From Microthrixaceae bacterium (GTDB taxonomy: Bacteria; Actinomycetota; Acidimicrobiia; Acidimicrobiales; Microtrichaceae): a stretch of DNA of 64,000 nt. Location: NCBI GenBank assembly GCA_023957975.1, contig JAMLGM010000002.1:186001-250000 (forward strand). Direction: 5' to 3'. The position numbers were made by a program, and so were the translations under genes. Numbering within the stretch: position 1 is the first letter of the stretch; the number at the start of each line of letters is the position of its first letter. The notes beneath the pieces were generated by a model. It did not search any database. It saw only the letters and a list, made by a program, of their open reading frames with translations, and had not been told where the DNA came from. Positions 9,041-20,369 of this stretch are shown here, piece after piece.

Positions 9041-10384
9041 ATGCGCCGTGACGTGAACTGGATCGGGTTGATCGCCGATCCCGGATCCGAACAGCCGCTC
9101 TTGGGTGACGACGAGTCGGTTGCCGCGGCGTGGATCCGCGTCGAAGGCCGACGCGTCATGTTCGTGTGGTCCCGTTTCGAGGTCGCGGCGGGGACGCTGT
9201 CGATCGCGGCGGGGAAGCGGTTGGTCGACGCGTTCGACGCAGCTGCCCGCGACGAGACGCCGGTGTTCGCACTCGCCAACTCCGGCGGGGCGCGCATGCA
9301 GGAGGGCACTCGGGCATTCATGCAGATGGTCGGTGCAGCGCGGGCCGCCCGTCGGGTCCGCTCTGCCGGGGTTCCGCTCATCGTCTACCTGGCCGATCCG
9401 ACCACGGGTGGTGTGTTTGCGTCGTGGGGATCACTCGCCACGATCACGTGGGCCGAGCCGGGCGCGACCATTGGATTCACCGGCCCGCGGGTGGCGGCGG
9501 CCTTGGGTGAACCCATCGAACCGGCATCGTCGCAGACCGCGGAAGGACTGTTCGCCAACGGGCTGGTCGACGCCGTGGTGGCCCCGGAGCTGATCCGTTC
9601 GGAGCTGGCCAACGCACTCGCTGCGCTCGATCGCGACGAGGCGTGGGACGCGGGATCCGGTTCGGTCGTGGCCGAATCGAGTGTCGGCGGCGAGTCGGCA
9701 CGCGTGAACTATCCCGACGAGGTCACCGATGGTCCGAGCGGATGGGCCGCGGTCCAGGCCTCGCGGTCCGGTGGACGACTCGATGTCGTGGCACAACTGT
9801 TGAAGCGAGCGGATCATCATCTCGAGGTACGTGGCGATCGCGGTGGCGCCGTCGACGATGCGGTGTTGTGCGCCATCGCCCGGGTCGACGGCCGCCCACT
9901 GATGGTGATCGGTCACCGCGATCCGGGAGCTCGGCCTCGGGCCGCCGGCCTGCGGACAGCACTGCGGGCGATGGCCCTCGCCGAGGAACTGCGGCTGCCG
10001 GTCGTCGCGGTGATCGACACCGCAGGCGCCATGATCGGCGGCGAGCAGGAACGCGAGGGGTTCGCCGGTGAGATCGCCAAATCGCTCGACACGATGAGCC
10101 GCCTGACCGTGCCGACCGTGGCGTTGGTCGCCGGCCAAGGTACCGGCGGGGCGGCGATGACCTGGCTGGCCGCGGATGAAATCATCGCGGCACCCGATGC
10201 ATGGATCGCCCCGATCGCTCCGGAGGCGGCGTCGCTGATCGTTCGTCGCGATGCCGATCACGCTGCGGAGATGGCCGACCTTCAACGCGTCGGCGCCATC
10301 GAGTTGCGAGGCCAGGGGATCGTCTCGCGGGTGGTCGCCGCTGAGGATCTGATCGACGCCGCGCTCGCGTCGGTCTCCCGCTGA
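9041..10384 (+). CDS. fused acetyl/acyl-CoA carboxylase carboxyltransferase (AccD-AccA type, AccD3-like)
   Basis: 447 residues containing both crotonase-fold carboxyltransferase halves. The beta-like N-terminal half has ANSGGARMQEGTRAFMQM, YLADPTTGGVFASWG and GATIGFTGPRV. The alpha-like C-terminal half has VIDTAGAMIGGEQEREG and ALVAGQGTGGAAMTWL with IAPEAAS. Such enzymes move carboxyl from carboxybiotin to an acyl-CoA. No zinc-ribbon Cys pairs are seen at the N-terminus, unlike E. coli AccD. The length and fused layout resemble mycobacterial AccD3. No biotin carboxylase or biotin carrier gene lies nearby, so partners must be encoded elsewhere. Acyl substrate not predictable. Confidence 0.85.
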   Translation: MRRDVNWIGLIADPGSEQPLLGDDESVAAAWIRVEGRRVMFVWSRFEVAAGTLSIAAGKRLVDAFDAAARDETPVFALANSGGARMQEGTRAFMQMVGAARAARRVRSAGVPLIVYLADPTTGGVFASWGSLATITWAEPGATIGFTGPRVAAALGEPIEPASSQTAEGLFANGLVDAVVAPELIRSELANALAALDRDEAWDAGSGSVVAESSVGGESARVNYPDEVTDGPSGWAAVQASRSGGRLDVVAQLLKRADHHLEVRGDRGGAVDDAVLCAIARVDGRPLMVIGHRDPGARPRAAGLRTALRAMALAEELRLPVVAVIDTAGAMIGGEQEREGFAGEIAKSLDTMSRLTVPTVALVAGQGTGGAAMTWLAADEIIAAPDAWIAPIAPEAASLIVRRDADHAAEMADLQRVGAIELRGQGIVSRVVAAEDLIDAALASVSR

Positions 10385-10402
10385 CAGCGACGCCCCTGGC
10401 TT

Positions 10403-10434
10403 GCGGCTTGTCGACGCGCGAGGCGAGCCGCGCA
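10403..10434. terminator. weak hairpin downstream of the carboxyltransferase gene
   Basis: GCGGCT (10403-10408) pairs with AGCCGC (10426-10431), extended by TTG before and CAA after with one bulged base. It sits 20 bases after the stop codon. No U-tract. Confidence 0.3.
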
Positions 10435-10460
10435 AGGTGAGGTGCGGGAGGCCAGGCGCG

Positions 10461-10466
10461 TAGGCT
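10461..10466 (+). promoter_or_regulatory. -10 hexamer of the CcmF/CcsA-like gene, leaderless type
   Basis: TAGGCT followed by 7 bases and the GTG at 10474. Confidence 0.5.
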
Positions 10467-10473
10467 TGCCGGG

Positions 10474-12093
10474 GTGAATCTCGTCGGCGTCGTGGGGCTG
10501 GTGGTCGCTGCCGCGGCGAGTGCTGCGCTGGCTGTTCGTCCAGCCGATCGGCGAGTGGCCGCCGCAACGATCGTGGCGTGGTGGTCGACGCTCGCATGGC
10601 TGATGAATCGCTTCGCCATGAGCGACCTCAGCCTTGATCTCGTCGATCGCTTCAGCCGGTCGACCGCACCGGCATGGCTGCGCTGGTCGGCGACGTGGGC
10701 GAGCCCAGAGGGGTCGTTGCTGTTGTGGGTAGCACTGCTCGCAACGGCCGCCATCTCGGCAACCGGGGGGCCGGCGGCCGTGGGTTGGCGGCGTGGGATC
10801 GCAGTCGCGTCGATGAGTGCGGCGTTCGTCTTGTTGGGCCCGGCGAGTCCGTTCGGCCTGGCCGACGGCACCTCGGCGATCGGGGCGGGCCTGAACCCGG
10901 TCCTCGAACACCCGATGATGAGCATTCATCCTCCGGTGCTGTACCTCGCGCACTCGCTGGCGGTCGTCGCAGCGTTGACGGGCCCGCAGCGCCGCGCCCG
11001 ACGTTTCGGGCTGGCCGCGCTGGCGGTGTTCGTGATCGCGACGATGCTCGGCGCGTGGTGGGCACACGACGAACTCGGGTGGGGCGGCTGGTGGGCGTGG
11101 GACCCGGTGGAGAACACCGCGCTCGCCCCGATCGCACTGCTGGCCGCAGCGGCGCACCTGCCGGGACGCCGCAGCGACGGCGAGAGGTCGGCGAACTGGC
11201 AGCGTGCGCACCGGTGGCGTGCGGCGGGGCTGATCTCCGTGCTCGTGGGCGTAGCGGTCGCCCGGTCGGGACTGGCGTCGTCGGTGCATTCCTTCGCCCC
11301 GAGCGCGGCACCGGCGGCCTTGGTCGCGACCTGGGCGCTCGTCGTGAGCGTCGCCGTTTGGCGTGCCGAGCGACGTCGCGAACCTGTGCCGCACACGCCA
11401 CGCTCGACGCGGGCAGAGTCGGTGATCGTGCCGCTCGTCGGAGCATGGATCGCGTTCGTCGTTGTCGCCGCCGAGGTCGCCGCGGCCTGGCTCGGAACCC
11501 GCACCCCACCCGCAGCGCTGCACGGCCCGACGGTGGGGCGAGCGCTGATCCCCGCCGGGGTCGCGTTGGTGGCCGGGGTGACCGTGTGGGGTATTCGGCG
11601 TCGGGTCGGAGTCGGTGGGCTCGTGGCGCATCTCGGAGTTCTCGTGTTTGCCGTGGGCGTCGTCGCGTCGCTATTCGACTCATCGGCGACGGCGTCGATC
11701 GAGACCGGATCGACGATGGAGTCGGCCGTTGAGATCGACGGTCGCTCCGTGTCGATCGGTGAGCAGCGCGTTACTGACGGGGAGGCAGTCGGGGGCGACG
11801 GGTCCGGTCAGCGCAGTGTGGACGTCGACGTCATGGTCGACGGTCGGTTGTTCACACCGAGCGTCGTGCAGTACCTGGATCTCGACCGAACCCGCGCGCG
11901 TCCGGCGCGGCGCAGCGACTGGCGGGGTGAGACCGAGGTGGTCGTGCTGTACGTCGACGCCGACCGGGTTCGCGTCGAGGTCCGTCGGCACCCAGGACTC
12001 GGAGCCGTGTGGGTCGGTGGTGGGCTCGTCGCCGCCGGGGCGGTGGTTTCGGCGCTGCGTTGGCGGCGCGGCCGGTCAGAACATCCCGGGTGA
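10474..12093 (+). CDS. cytochrome c-type biogenesis protein, CcmF/CcsA family
   Basis: 539-residue multi-spanning membrane protein of the heme-handling family that delivers heme for covalent attachment to apocytochrome c. The tryptophan-rich signature is present as ELGWGGWWAWDPVENTALAP, preceded by the periplasmic-side segment TWASPEGSLLLWVALL and the conserved MMSIHPPVLYLAHSL, whose His is a likely heme ligand. It is shorter than E. coli CcmF (about 650 residues) and ends with a soluble beta-rich domain and a last membrane helix (AVWVGGGLVAAGAVVSAL). No ccmE, ccmH or ccsB is visible nearby. Start GTG chosen from promoter placement. Confidence 0.87.
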   Translation: MNLVGVVGLVVAAAASAALAVRPADRRVAAATIVAWWSTLAWLMNRFAMSDLSLDLVDRFSRSTAPAWLRWSATWASPEGSLLLWVALLATAAISATGGPAAVGWRRGIAVASMSAAFVLLGPASPFGLADGTSAIGAGLNPVLEHPMMSIHPPVLYLAHSLAVVAALTGPQRRARRFGLAALAVFVIATMLGAWWAHDELGWGGWWAWDPVENTALAPIALLAAAAHLPGRRSDGERSANWQRAHRWRAAGLISVLVGVAVARSGLASSVHSFAPSAAPAALVATWALVVSVAVWRAERRREPVPHTPRSTRAESVIVPLVGAWIAFVVVAAEVAAAWLGTRTPPAALHGPTVGRALIPAGVALVAGVTVWGIRRRVGVGGLVAHLGVLVFAVGVVASLFDSSATASIETGSTMESAVEIDGRSVSIGEQRVTDGEAVGGDGSGQRSVDVDVMVDGRLFTPSVVQYLDLDRTRARPARRSDWRGETEVVVLYVDADRVRVEVRRHPGLGAVWVGGGLVAAGAVVSALRWRRGRSEHPG

Positions 12094-12104
12094 TCTGGCC
12101 GGGT

Positions 12105-15100
12105 TCAGGACCCGCGGGAGCGGCGGCGCTTCGCCTCCAGCAGTGCGTCGAGCGAACTCGACTCGGCCGAGGGCTCCGACGTTGGTGCCGGTGTCTCCGA
12201 GGCTGTTGACGGTGACGGCGGTGCGGTTTGAGGCCCGGCCGGCGCCGACGTGTCCGGCGCCGACGTAGCCTGAGCGCGCTCGGCCGAGCCTTCAATCGCG
12301 CTCGCCCGGTCCTTTGCTGCGCGTGCCCGCCGCGCTCCGACGGCGTCGAGACCCGGGACGGCCTTGGCGCGATCCGTTGCCCGCACGATGGCGAGTGCCC
12401 CGGTGCGGAACCGGAGACGGCCGATCGCGATGGCCGCGATCCAGCCGATGAGCCCCAGCAGGAGCATCATCCATCGCAGGTCGAGGTCGCGTTCACCCTT
12501 GCGGGTCCCGGTGCGTTCGAACGCCGCCGAGGCGGCGATCTCGCCGCGTCCACCCGTCGAGCTCGACAGCGTCTGCATCCAGTCGTGATCGGCGGAGCGC
12601 GCCAGGAATTCGTCGGAGAATCCCCGCTCCGCAACGGCGCTCATCGAGCCGACGGCCGATCCGCGCACCTCGGCGGTCACCGCAGCGGTATAGCTGCCAG
12701 CAGGTCCAGTGGGGGCCTCGGCCTCGAAGGTGCGTTGGTCGATCCGCCGCATCGTGACCACCTGGGCCGTGCCGTCGGGGGAGGTGACGGTCGCGTTCAC
12801 CGTCGCCCCGTCGGGCACATCGTCGCCAAAGGTGGCGACCAGCATCGTCTCACGTTCGCCGAAACGCATCGACACCTCGCCGGCCGGCTGCGGAGCGAGC
12901 GAACGGACCAGGTCGCTCCAGAACGTCACGGCACCGTCCCAACCGCTCCACCCGGCCGCCCAGCGCGTTCCGCCGTCGCTGGTCCACGCCGCGGTGCGCC
13001 CGAGCCCGACCTGCCAGGTCGCCAGCAGCGGATCGCGGTCCTCGCCGATGCGCAAGTGCACCGTCGCGGTCGGACGTTCGGTCGTCGCGAGGTACCCCCG
13101 CAGGACGGGTGCGGCGTCGAGGCGTGACACGATCGCCGCGTTCGAGGTGCGCTCGGGAACGAATTCGCCTTCGACGATCAGTTGGCGGGCGACGACCTTG
13201 GTCTCCTCCAACAGCAGATCCGGCAACTCCTTGAGGTCACGACCTGCGTAGAAGCGCCCGCCACCCGCCGTCGCGATCGACTGGAGCTGGCGTGCCGCGC
13301 CCTCCCCGGTGCCGAACACCGACACGGTGATGCCCTCCTCGCGCAGCGCCGCGGCATCGGCCTCGAGCTTGGTGAATTGGCCCTGGTCGACGAAGCCGTC
13401 GGTGAACAACACGACGTGACGCAGCCCCGTGTCGGAGTTGCGGAGCGCCGCGGCGGCCTCGTCCAGCGCGCTGCCCAACTTCGTCCCCGATCCGGCCGAA
13501 TCGGGGGCCAGTCCGCCGATCGCCTTGCCGAGGTCGGCCGCATCGCCGACGGGAGCGAGGGGAGCGAGCCAACGAAACGACGAGTCGAGCCCCAAGACGC
13601 CGGCCTGGTCGTCGGGGCGGAACTCGCCAAGGGCCAACTCGATGGCTTCGTGGGCGATGTCGGTCTTGCGGACGCCGCCCTCGAGACGCGAGTTGTCGCC
13701 GTCAGCGTCGTCGGCACAGTGGCAGGCCCCCATCGATCCGGAGGTGTCGACGGCGAACACCTGGGCGAGGCGTGAACGACGTTTGGGGTCCTTCGCCTCG
13801 CTGGTCACCGGTAACAACGCTTCGAGATCGCTGCCCAGGTAGTCGGCGGCGGAAAACGAGTTGGTCCCGCCGACCGCCAACAACCCGACGCCGAGTTCCC
13901 GTACCGCCTGGTCGACGATGGTCATTTGAGCGCGGCTGAAATCCTTCGCGGCGACATCGGCCAACACGACGATATCGACGGTGGCGAGTTGCGAGATCGA
14001 ACTCAACGCAGTCGCCGCCAGCACCGACACGTTGTTGCCCGCCGCGCCCAATGCCGCCGAAATCGCGGAACCGGAGCCCTCGAAACCCTCGACGACCAAC
14101 ACATTCGGCACGCCTTCGATCCGGGTCGACGCCCCGGCCCGGTCGTTTTCGACGCGACCGTTGGCCGGCCCCGCCACCGTGGCCCGCCAGCGAATCGACG
14201 TGGCCTCGGGCACTGCGACCTCGAAGCGCACCTCGCTTCGCCCGGCGGGGGCATCGACGACCTTGGTGCCCACGATCTCGTCGTTCGCACGCAACTCCAC
14301 CGACGCCTGCTGTGGCGTGGTCGCCTCGATGGAAACGGCCACGTCGACCCGGTCACCGGTGCGGACTCGCGAGGCAACGTCGACCGACACCACGGCGAGG
14401 TCCTCGGGGGTCATCGGTTCGACGGTGACGACATCGACGGGGATGTCGGCGTCGCGGAGCCGATCGATTTCCGACGTCGCGTCACCGGTCGTGGGGCGGC
14501 CGTCGGAGATGACGACGATGCGCGAAGCCCGATCGGTGGGAACGAGCGCGCCGGCGACCCGCAACCCGCCCGCCAGGTCGGTGGCCTGTGGGTCGCGGGT
14601 CGTGGAGAGCTTCTTCCAGTCCGTCGACAGCGACGCATCGATGTGGGCGTTGGCGTCGACCGCCACCACCGCGGCGACATCGTTGCGGCCACGTGCACCG
14701 AACACCTCGGCGACGACCGACTCGACGGCGTCGGTGCTCGAGCCGAGTGAGGCCGACACATCCGCGACGACGACCACGGCGACGCGTCGGCTCGGCAACG
14801 GAATCGAGGGCAACACGAGCCCGAGGACCAGCAAGGCACCTACCGCGAGGCGAGCACGCTCGGCCCATCGCCACTGCGATCTGGTCACGCCGCGACGGCG
14901 GCGCGAGAACCACCACTCGGCAGCGATGGCCGCGATGGCCGCGAGACCGAGCCAGGTCTTGAGCGAGCGCAGAACCGGCACGGAGTCGGCCTCGGCGAGC
15001 GGCCGCCCGCCCGGAAGCCCGAGGTCGGAGCGCGGCGCGAGGGAGGTTTCGCTCGGTGCGGGGTTGACCACGACGAGCCGTTCGGGTTGTCCCTCGAAAC

Positions 15101-16682
15101 GCACGGTCCAGAATCCGGTGCGGTCGAGCACCGGGGTGGCAGAGCCGGCGACAACCGGGATTTCGGTTCCCGATGGGGAGACCAGCGTGCCCTCACCCGC
15201 GCCGGTGACGGGCAGCCGGTCGCCCGGGCGTAGCGATCCGGAGACCAATTGCGTCTGGCCGAGGGTCGCGAGGGCTCGGTCGACGAACACGGGAAAGGCG
15301 GGCAGGAGGCCGAAATTCGAGGCTTCGAGTGTGAAGCCGAGGTAGACGAAGGCGACGTCGCCGTCGCGGCCCGACACGATGAGCGGGGTGTGCTCGTCGC
15401 CGACCAGGGTCGTCGCGGCGGGTGCGTTCAGCGTCTGCGCCTGAGCGGCGGCGAACTCGCGAAGGTCGAGATCGGCCATCACGTCGGTGTCGCCACGCAC
15501 CAGCGTGGCGATCGGGTTCTCGACGGCAGGCCCGACCGTGACCGCCCCGGTGCCCGCCGGCGCGGCGATCGCCAGGTACGGCACCGCGATGTCGTTGGGT
15601 ACGGCCACCTGGTTGAACACCGCCACGTCGACCGACGCGAGTCCGCCGGGCGCGAGCGCCTCGACCTCGGTCATCGGCACCGCTTCGAGCCCGGGCGATG
15701 CGTCGAGCACTGCGTCGAGGAACAGCGACGGCGGGCCGACGACCGCGACCTGGACGACCGCTTCGTCGGGAGCGACCGCATAGGCGTGGTCGTCGAGTCG
15801 CAAGAGGTCGTGTTCGACGAGCAGGACCTCGACGCGTGAGCCATCGTCGACGGTGGCGGCGACCTCGGCACTGCCCCCGGCCGGCACCTCGACCGAGGTG
15901 GTGTCGGCGGTGTGCCCGTCGACGTCGAATCGTGCGGTGGCGGCCACCGACCGCCGCGACGCGTTCGTCAGGGTCGCCTGCACGTGGAGTTGCTGTCCGG
16001 CCCGGCTCGTCACGACATTGGTGATGCCGACGTTGCGGTCCGAGGTGCCGACGGGCAGATAGCGCGTGCCCCGAGGGAAGAGCCGCAACGATTCGGCGGG
16101 GATTCGGCCGTCGGAGACAAGCGCGAACTCGGTCGACCGGTCGGGTCGGTCGAGCGATGCTGCGAGCGAGGTGGCGGCCTCGGTGTCGAATCCGCCCTCG
16201 CGGGCGCGAAGCCCGTCGAGGCGCCGCGAGATCTCCGCTGGGGAGGCATCGGTGGCGACGATGGACGCCGGGGCGCCGCCGTCGATGACCGAAACGGTCG
16301 TCGACACCCCGAGGTCGTCGAGAAGGTCGCGCACGACCGCCCTGGCATCGTCGAGTCGGATGGGGGAGCCGTCGGTCGCAGCCATCGACGCGCTCGTGTC
16401 GACGATGACGACGAGGTGCTCGGCCGACATCTTGCCCGTGTCCCGCGACAACCCGGCGAGGGACAGCGACACCAGCGCGACCACGAGTAACTGCAAGAGC
16501 AAGGGAACCGACCACCGCAACCGTTGCCACGGGCGGGTCGCGGTGGTGGGGCGATCGAGGTCTTCCCAGTCGAGCACGGAGGACACCGACACCTCGCTGC
16601 GTTGTGAACGCAGGATGTGCAACACGACGACGGGCACCATCGCGGCGAGGCCGAGGAGCCACCACGGATTCGCGAAGGTCAT
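12105..16682 (-). CDS. giant membrane protein with BatA-type N-terminus and three von Willebrand A-like regions
   Basis: 1,525 residues. The N-terminus (NPWWLLGLAAMVPVVVLHIL) is the membrane segment of the BatA/aerotolerance family. A first VWA domain follows with its metal site VVIVDTSASMAA. Near residues 590-640 a second membrane pair leads to another VWA core (VVVVADVSASLG). Around residue 880 a GATase-like segment (NVLVVEGFEGSG) precedes a third VWA with VFAVDTSGSMG, then a last helix (MMLLLGLIGWIAAIAIG) and a disordered Ala/Pro/Ser tail. It looks like two or more separate cluster proteins fused. ATG overlaps the stop of the DUF58 gene. Likely works with MoxR in protein maturation or envelope stress; function unproven. 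Confidence 0.85.
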   Translation of the reverse strand: MTFANPWWLLGLAAMVPVVVLHILRSQRSEVSVSSVLDWEDLDRPTTATRPWQRLRWSVPLLLQLLVVALVSLSLAGLSRDTGKMSAEHLVVIVDTSASMAATDGSPIRLDDARAVVRDLLDDLGVSTTVSVIDGGAPASIVATDASPAEISRRLDGLRAREGGFDTEAATSLAASLDRPDRSTEFALVSDGRIPAESLRLFPRGTRYLPVGTSDRNVGITNVVTSRAGQQLHVQATLTNASRRSVAATARFDVDGHTADTTSVEVPAGGSAEVAATVDDGSRVEVLLVEHDLLRLDDHAYAVAPDEAVVQVAVVGPPSLFLDAVLDASPGLEAVPMTEVEALAPGGLASVDVAVFNQVAVPNDIAVPYLAIAAPAGTGAVTVGPAVENPIATLVRGDTDVMADLDLREFAAAQAQTLNAPAATTLVGDEHTPLIVSGRDGDVAFVYLGFTLEASNFGLLPAFPVFVDRALATLGQTQLVSGSLRPGDRLPVTGAGEGTLVSPSGTEIPVVAGSATPVLDRTGFWTVRFEGQPERLVVVNPAPSETSLAPRSDLGLPGGRPLAEADSVPVLRSLKTWLGLAAIAAIAAEWWFSRRRRGVTRSQWRWAERARLAVGALLVLGLVLPSIPLPSRRVAVVVVADVSASLGSSTDAVESVVAEVFGARGRNDVAAVVAVDANAHIDASLSTDWKKLSTTRDPQATDLAGGLRVAGALVPTDRASRIVVISDGRPTTGDATSEIDRLRDADIPVDVVTVEPMTPEDLAVVSVDVASRVRTGDRVDVAVSIEATTPQQASVELRANDEIVGTKVVDAPAGRSEVRFEVAVPEATSIRWRATVAGPANGRVENDRAGASTRIEGVPNVLVVEGFEGSGSAISAALGAAGNNVSVLAATALSSISQLATVDIVVLADVAAKDFSRAQMTIVDQAVRELGVGLLAVGGTNSFSAADYLGSDLEALLPVTSEAKDPKRRSRLAQVFAVDTSGSMGACHCADDADGDNSRLEGGVRKTDIAHEAIELALGEFRPDDQAGVLGLDSSFRWLAPLAPVGDAADLGKAIGGLAPDSAGSGTKLGSALDEAAAALRNSDTGLRHVVLFTDGFVDQGQFTKLEADAAALREEGITVSVFGTGEGAARQLQSIATAGGGRFYAGRDLKELPDLLLEETKVVARQLIVEGEFVPERTSNAAIVSRLDAAPVLRGYLATTERPTATVHLRIGEDRDPLLATWQVGLGRTAAWTSDGGTRWAAGWSGWDGAVTFWSDLVRSLAPQPAGEVSMRFGERETMLVATFGDDVPDGATVNATVTSPDGTAQVVTMRRIDQRTFEAEAPTGPAGSYTAAVTAEVRGSAVGSMSAVAERGFSDEFLARSADHDWMQTLSSSTGGRGEIAASAAFERTGTRKGERDLDLRWMMLLLGLIGWIAAIAIGRLRFRTGALAIVRATDRAKAVPGLDAVGARRARAAKDRASAIEGSAERAQATSAPDTSAPAGPQTAPPSPSTASETPAPTSEPSAESSSLDALLEAKRRRSRGS

Positions 16683-17566
16683 GTGAAGAGCCCCGATTTC
16701 AACAGGGCGGGGGTGACCTCGCCGAACAGGTCGGCGCCCGCATCGATTTCGATGAACCGGCCGCCGCGGCGTAGCACCCGTCGCCGCAGTGCGTCGCGAC
16801 GCGCTGCCCGGCGTTCGGTGAAGGTGGCGACCACCTCGGGGGAGGCGTCGACGTTGATCCGCACGGCGGTCTCGATGTCGAGGAGCTGTACCTCACCGGC
16901 CAGATCGGGGGCGTCGTCGGCGGGGTCGGTGATGCAGATGGCCAACACCGGTTCGCCACGCGCCGCCAACCGCCCGAGCGCGAGTTCCCACTCGTCGGTC
17001 AGGAAGTCGGAGATCACCACCATGAGTCCGCGGCGCGGGCGTCGGGTCACGATGGCGTTTGCTCTGTCGGCGAGTGGCGTCGGCCCGGCTGCGCTGAGCC
17101 GTTCGAGGTGGGCGAGAAACTTCGCGGCCGCCGTTCGCGAGTGGTAGCGGGCGGCGACGCGGTCGTCGAAGGTGGTCAGCGAGATCGACTCGTTGCGGGT
17201 CAACAAGATGATGCCGATCGCCGCGGCGACCCGTTGTGCCTGGAGGAACTTGGTTCGCCCAATGCTGCCGGCATCCGACCGGTCGCCAGCGGCGCCGGCC
17301 ATCGACCCGGAGGTGTCCAACAGCAACTGGGCCGACAGGTCGACGTCGGCTTCGAACAGGCGGATGACAACCTGGTCGAGGCGTGCCCATGCCTGAACGT
17401 CGATGGAGCGGACGTCGTCGCCGGGGAGGTAGTCGCGCCAATCGGCAAAGTCGAGGGATCGCCCGCGTTGGCTGGACCGGTGTGAGCCGGAAAACCCTGC
17501 TCCGACGCGCCGATCGAGCCGCACCGCCAAACGTTCGAGCCGCCTGCGCTCGTCTCGTTCCAACAC
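16679..17566 (-). CDS. DUF58 domain protein of MoxR/VWA cluster
   Basis: 295 residues. The N-terminal DUF58 signature is present (RGRSLDFADWRDYLPGDD then VRSIDVQAWAR), followed by a VWA-like fold with LLLDTSGSMAG, an intact DxSxS-type metal site. DUF58 proteins are regularly encoded next to MoxR AAA+ ATPases and BatA-type proteins and are thought to link ATPase and VWA partners. No membrane helix is seen, so it is probably cytoplasmic and membrane-associated through partners. It starts 42 bases after MoxR ends and overlaps the following gene by ATGA, so the three are one transcription and translation unit. Confidence 0.93.
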   Translation of the reverse strand: MLERDERRRLERLAVRLDRRVGAGFSGSHRSSQRGRSLDFADWRDYLPGDDVRSIDVQAWARLDQVVIRLFEADVDLSAQLLLDTSGSMAGAAGDRSDAGSIGRTKFLQAQRVAAAIGIILLTRNESISLTTFDDRVAARYHSRTAAAKFLAHLERLSAAGPTPLADRANAIVTRRPRRGLMVVISDFLTDEWELALGRLAARGEPVLAICITDPADDAPDLAGEVQLLDIETAVRINVDASPEVVATFTERRAARRDALRRRVLRRGGRFIEIDAGADLFGEVTPALLKSGLFT

Positions 17567-17608
17567 GTCGAACCCTGCTCTCGCCGTTCGCGATGCCGAC
17601 CGCGACGC

Positions 17609-18586
17609 CTACAACGCCACCGTGGCGGCCGATTCGACCACCGCATCGATCACGCTCGACACGGCGACGTCGTCGTTGATCGCGTCGTAGCCCAGGGCGA
17701 CGCGGTGGCGAAGCGCGGGCTGTGCGACCGATCGAATGTCATCCGAGCTCACCGACGGCCGGCCGTCCATCAGCGCGACCGCCTTCGCCGCGAGGATCAA
17801 GGCCTGTGCGCCGCGGGGGCTCGACCCGGCCTCGACGTAACGGCGTACGGCATCGGGGGCACCCTCGCTGTTGGGATGGGTGGCCACCACGATGGTGGCG
17901 GCGAAGCGAACCACCGCCTCAGGCACCGGAACCGAACGCGTCAACGCGATCATCTCGGAGACCTCACCCGGGGTGGTCACGGGGCGGGGTGTGGCCTGAT
18001 GGGAGCCGGTCGTGCGCTCGATGATCTGGGTGAGTTCGGCTGCGGTCGGCATGCCGACCTCGGCCTTCAACAGGAACCGGTCGAGCTGGGCTTCGGGAAG
18101 CGGGTAGGTGCCCTCCTGTTCGATCGGGTTCTGCGTCGCCAGCACCAGGAACGGGCGCGGCAGCGGTCGGGTCTCGCCGCCGGCGGTCACCCGCCGCTCC
18201 TGCATCGCCTCGAGAAGGGCCGACTGGGTCTTGGGGGTGGCGCGGTTGATCTCGTCGGCCAGCAGCAGGCTGCAGAACACGGGCCCAGGCTGGAACGAGA
18301 AGCTGCGTGCGCCGGTATCGGAGGTGACGAGCACCTGGGTGCCGACGATGTCGGCAGGCATGAGGTCGGGGGTGAACTGCACCCGCTTCCAGTCGAGGCC
18401 GGCGGCGGCGGCCAGTGCGGTGACGAGTTGGGTCTTGCCCAGGCCCGGCACACCCTCGATGAGGAGATGTCCTTCGGTGACCAGGCAGACCAGTGCGTCG
18501 CGCACCAGGTCGCGTTGACCGACGATGACCGTGGCGACCTCGTTCGCGAGGGCCTCGGTGAGTTCGGCGAAACGTTCGGGTTGCAC
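17609..18586 (-). CDS. MoxR family AAA+ ATPase
   Basis: 325 residues from the GTG at 18586, preceded by a strong AAGGAG ribosome site. Walker A is GVPGLGKTQ; Walker B is LLLADEINRATPKTQSALLEAM, followed by QNPIEQEGTYPLPEAQLDRF (sensor 1 and the MoxR-specific stretch) and a C-terminal lid with sensor 2 in SPRGAQALI. MoxR ATPases act as chaperone-like motors with VWA and DUF58 partners. The reading frame continues upstream to 19513, but that part is antisense to the Gly-Gln repeat gene and has a biased shadow composition, so the short start is chosen. Confidence 0.95.
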   Translation of the reverse strand: MQPERFAELTEALANEVATVIVGQRDLVRDALVCLVTEGHLLIEGVPGLGKTQLVTALAAAAGLDWKRVQFTPDLMPADIVGTQVLVTSDTGARSFSFQPGPVFCSLLLADEINRATPKTQSALLEAMQERRVTAGGETRPLPRPFLVLATQNPIEQEGTYPLPEAQLDRFLLKAEVGMPTAAELTQIIERTTGSHQATPRPVTTPGEVSEMIALTRSVPVPEAVVRFAATIVVATHPNSEGAPDAVRRYVEAGSSPRGAQALILAAKAVALMDGRPSVSSDDIRSVAQPALRHRVALGYDAINDDVAVSSVIDAVVESAATVAL

Positions 18587-18600
18587 GGGGCTCCTTGGGT
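18581..18600 (-). promoter_or_regulatory. ribosome binding site deciding the MoxR start
   Basis: On the minus strand AAGGAG stands 4 bases before the GTG at 18586. It fixes the N-terminus at VQPERFAEL and rules out the much longer upstream extension of the frame. Confidence 0.7.
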
Positions 18601-18653
18601 ACGGATTGGTGTTGCGGTGGTCGGGATCGGTACGGGTGGATTGGGTCGCCGGT

Positions 18654-20365
<1,712 letters not shown>

Positions 20366-20369
<4 letters not shown>

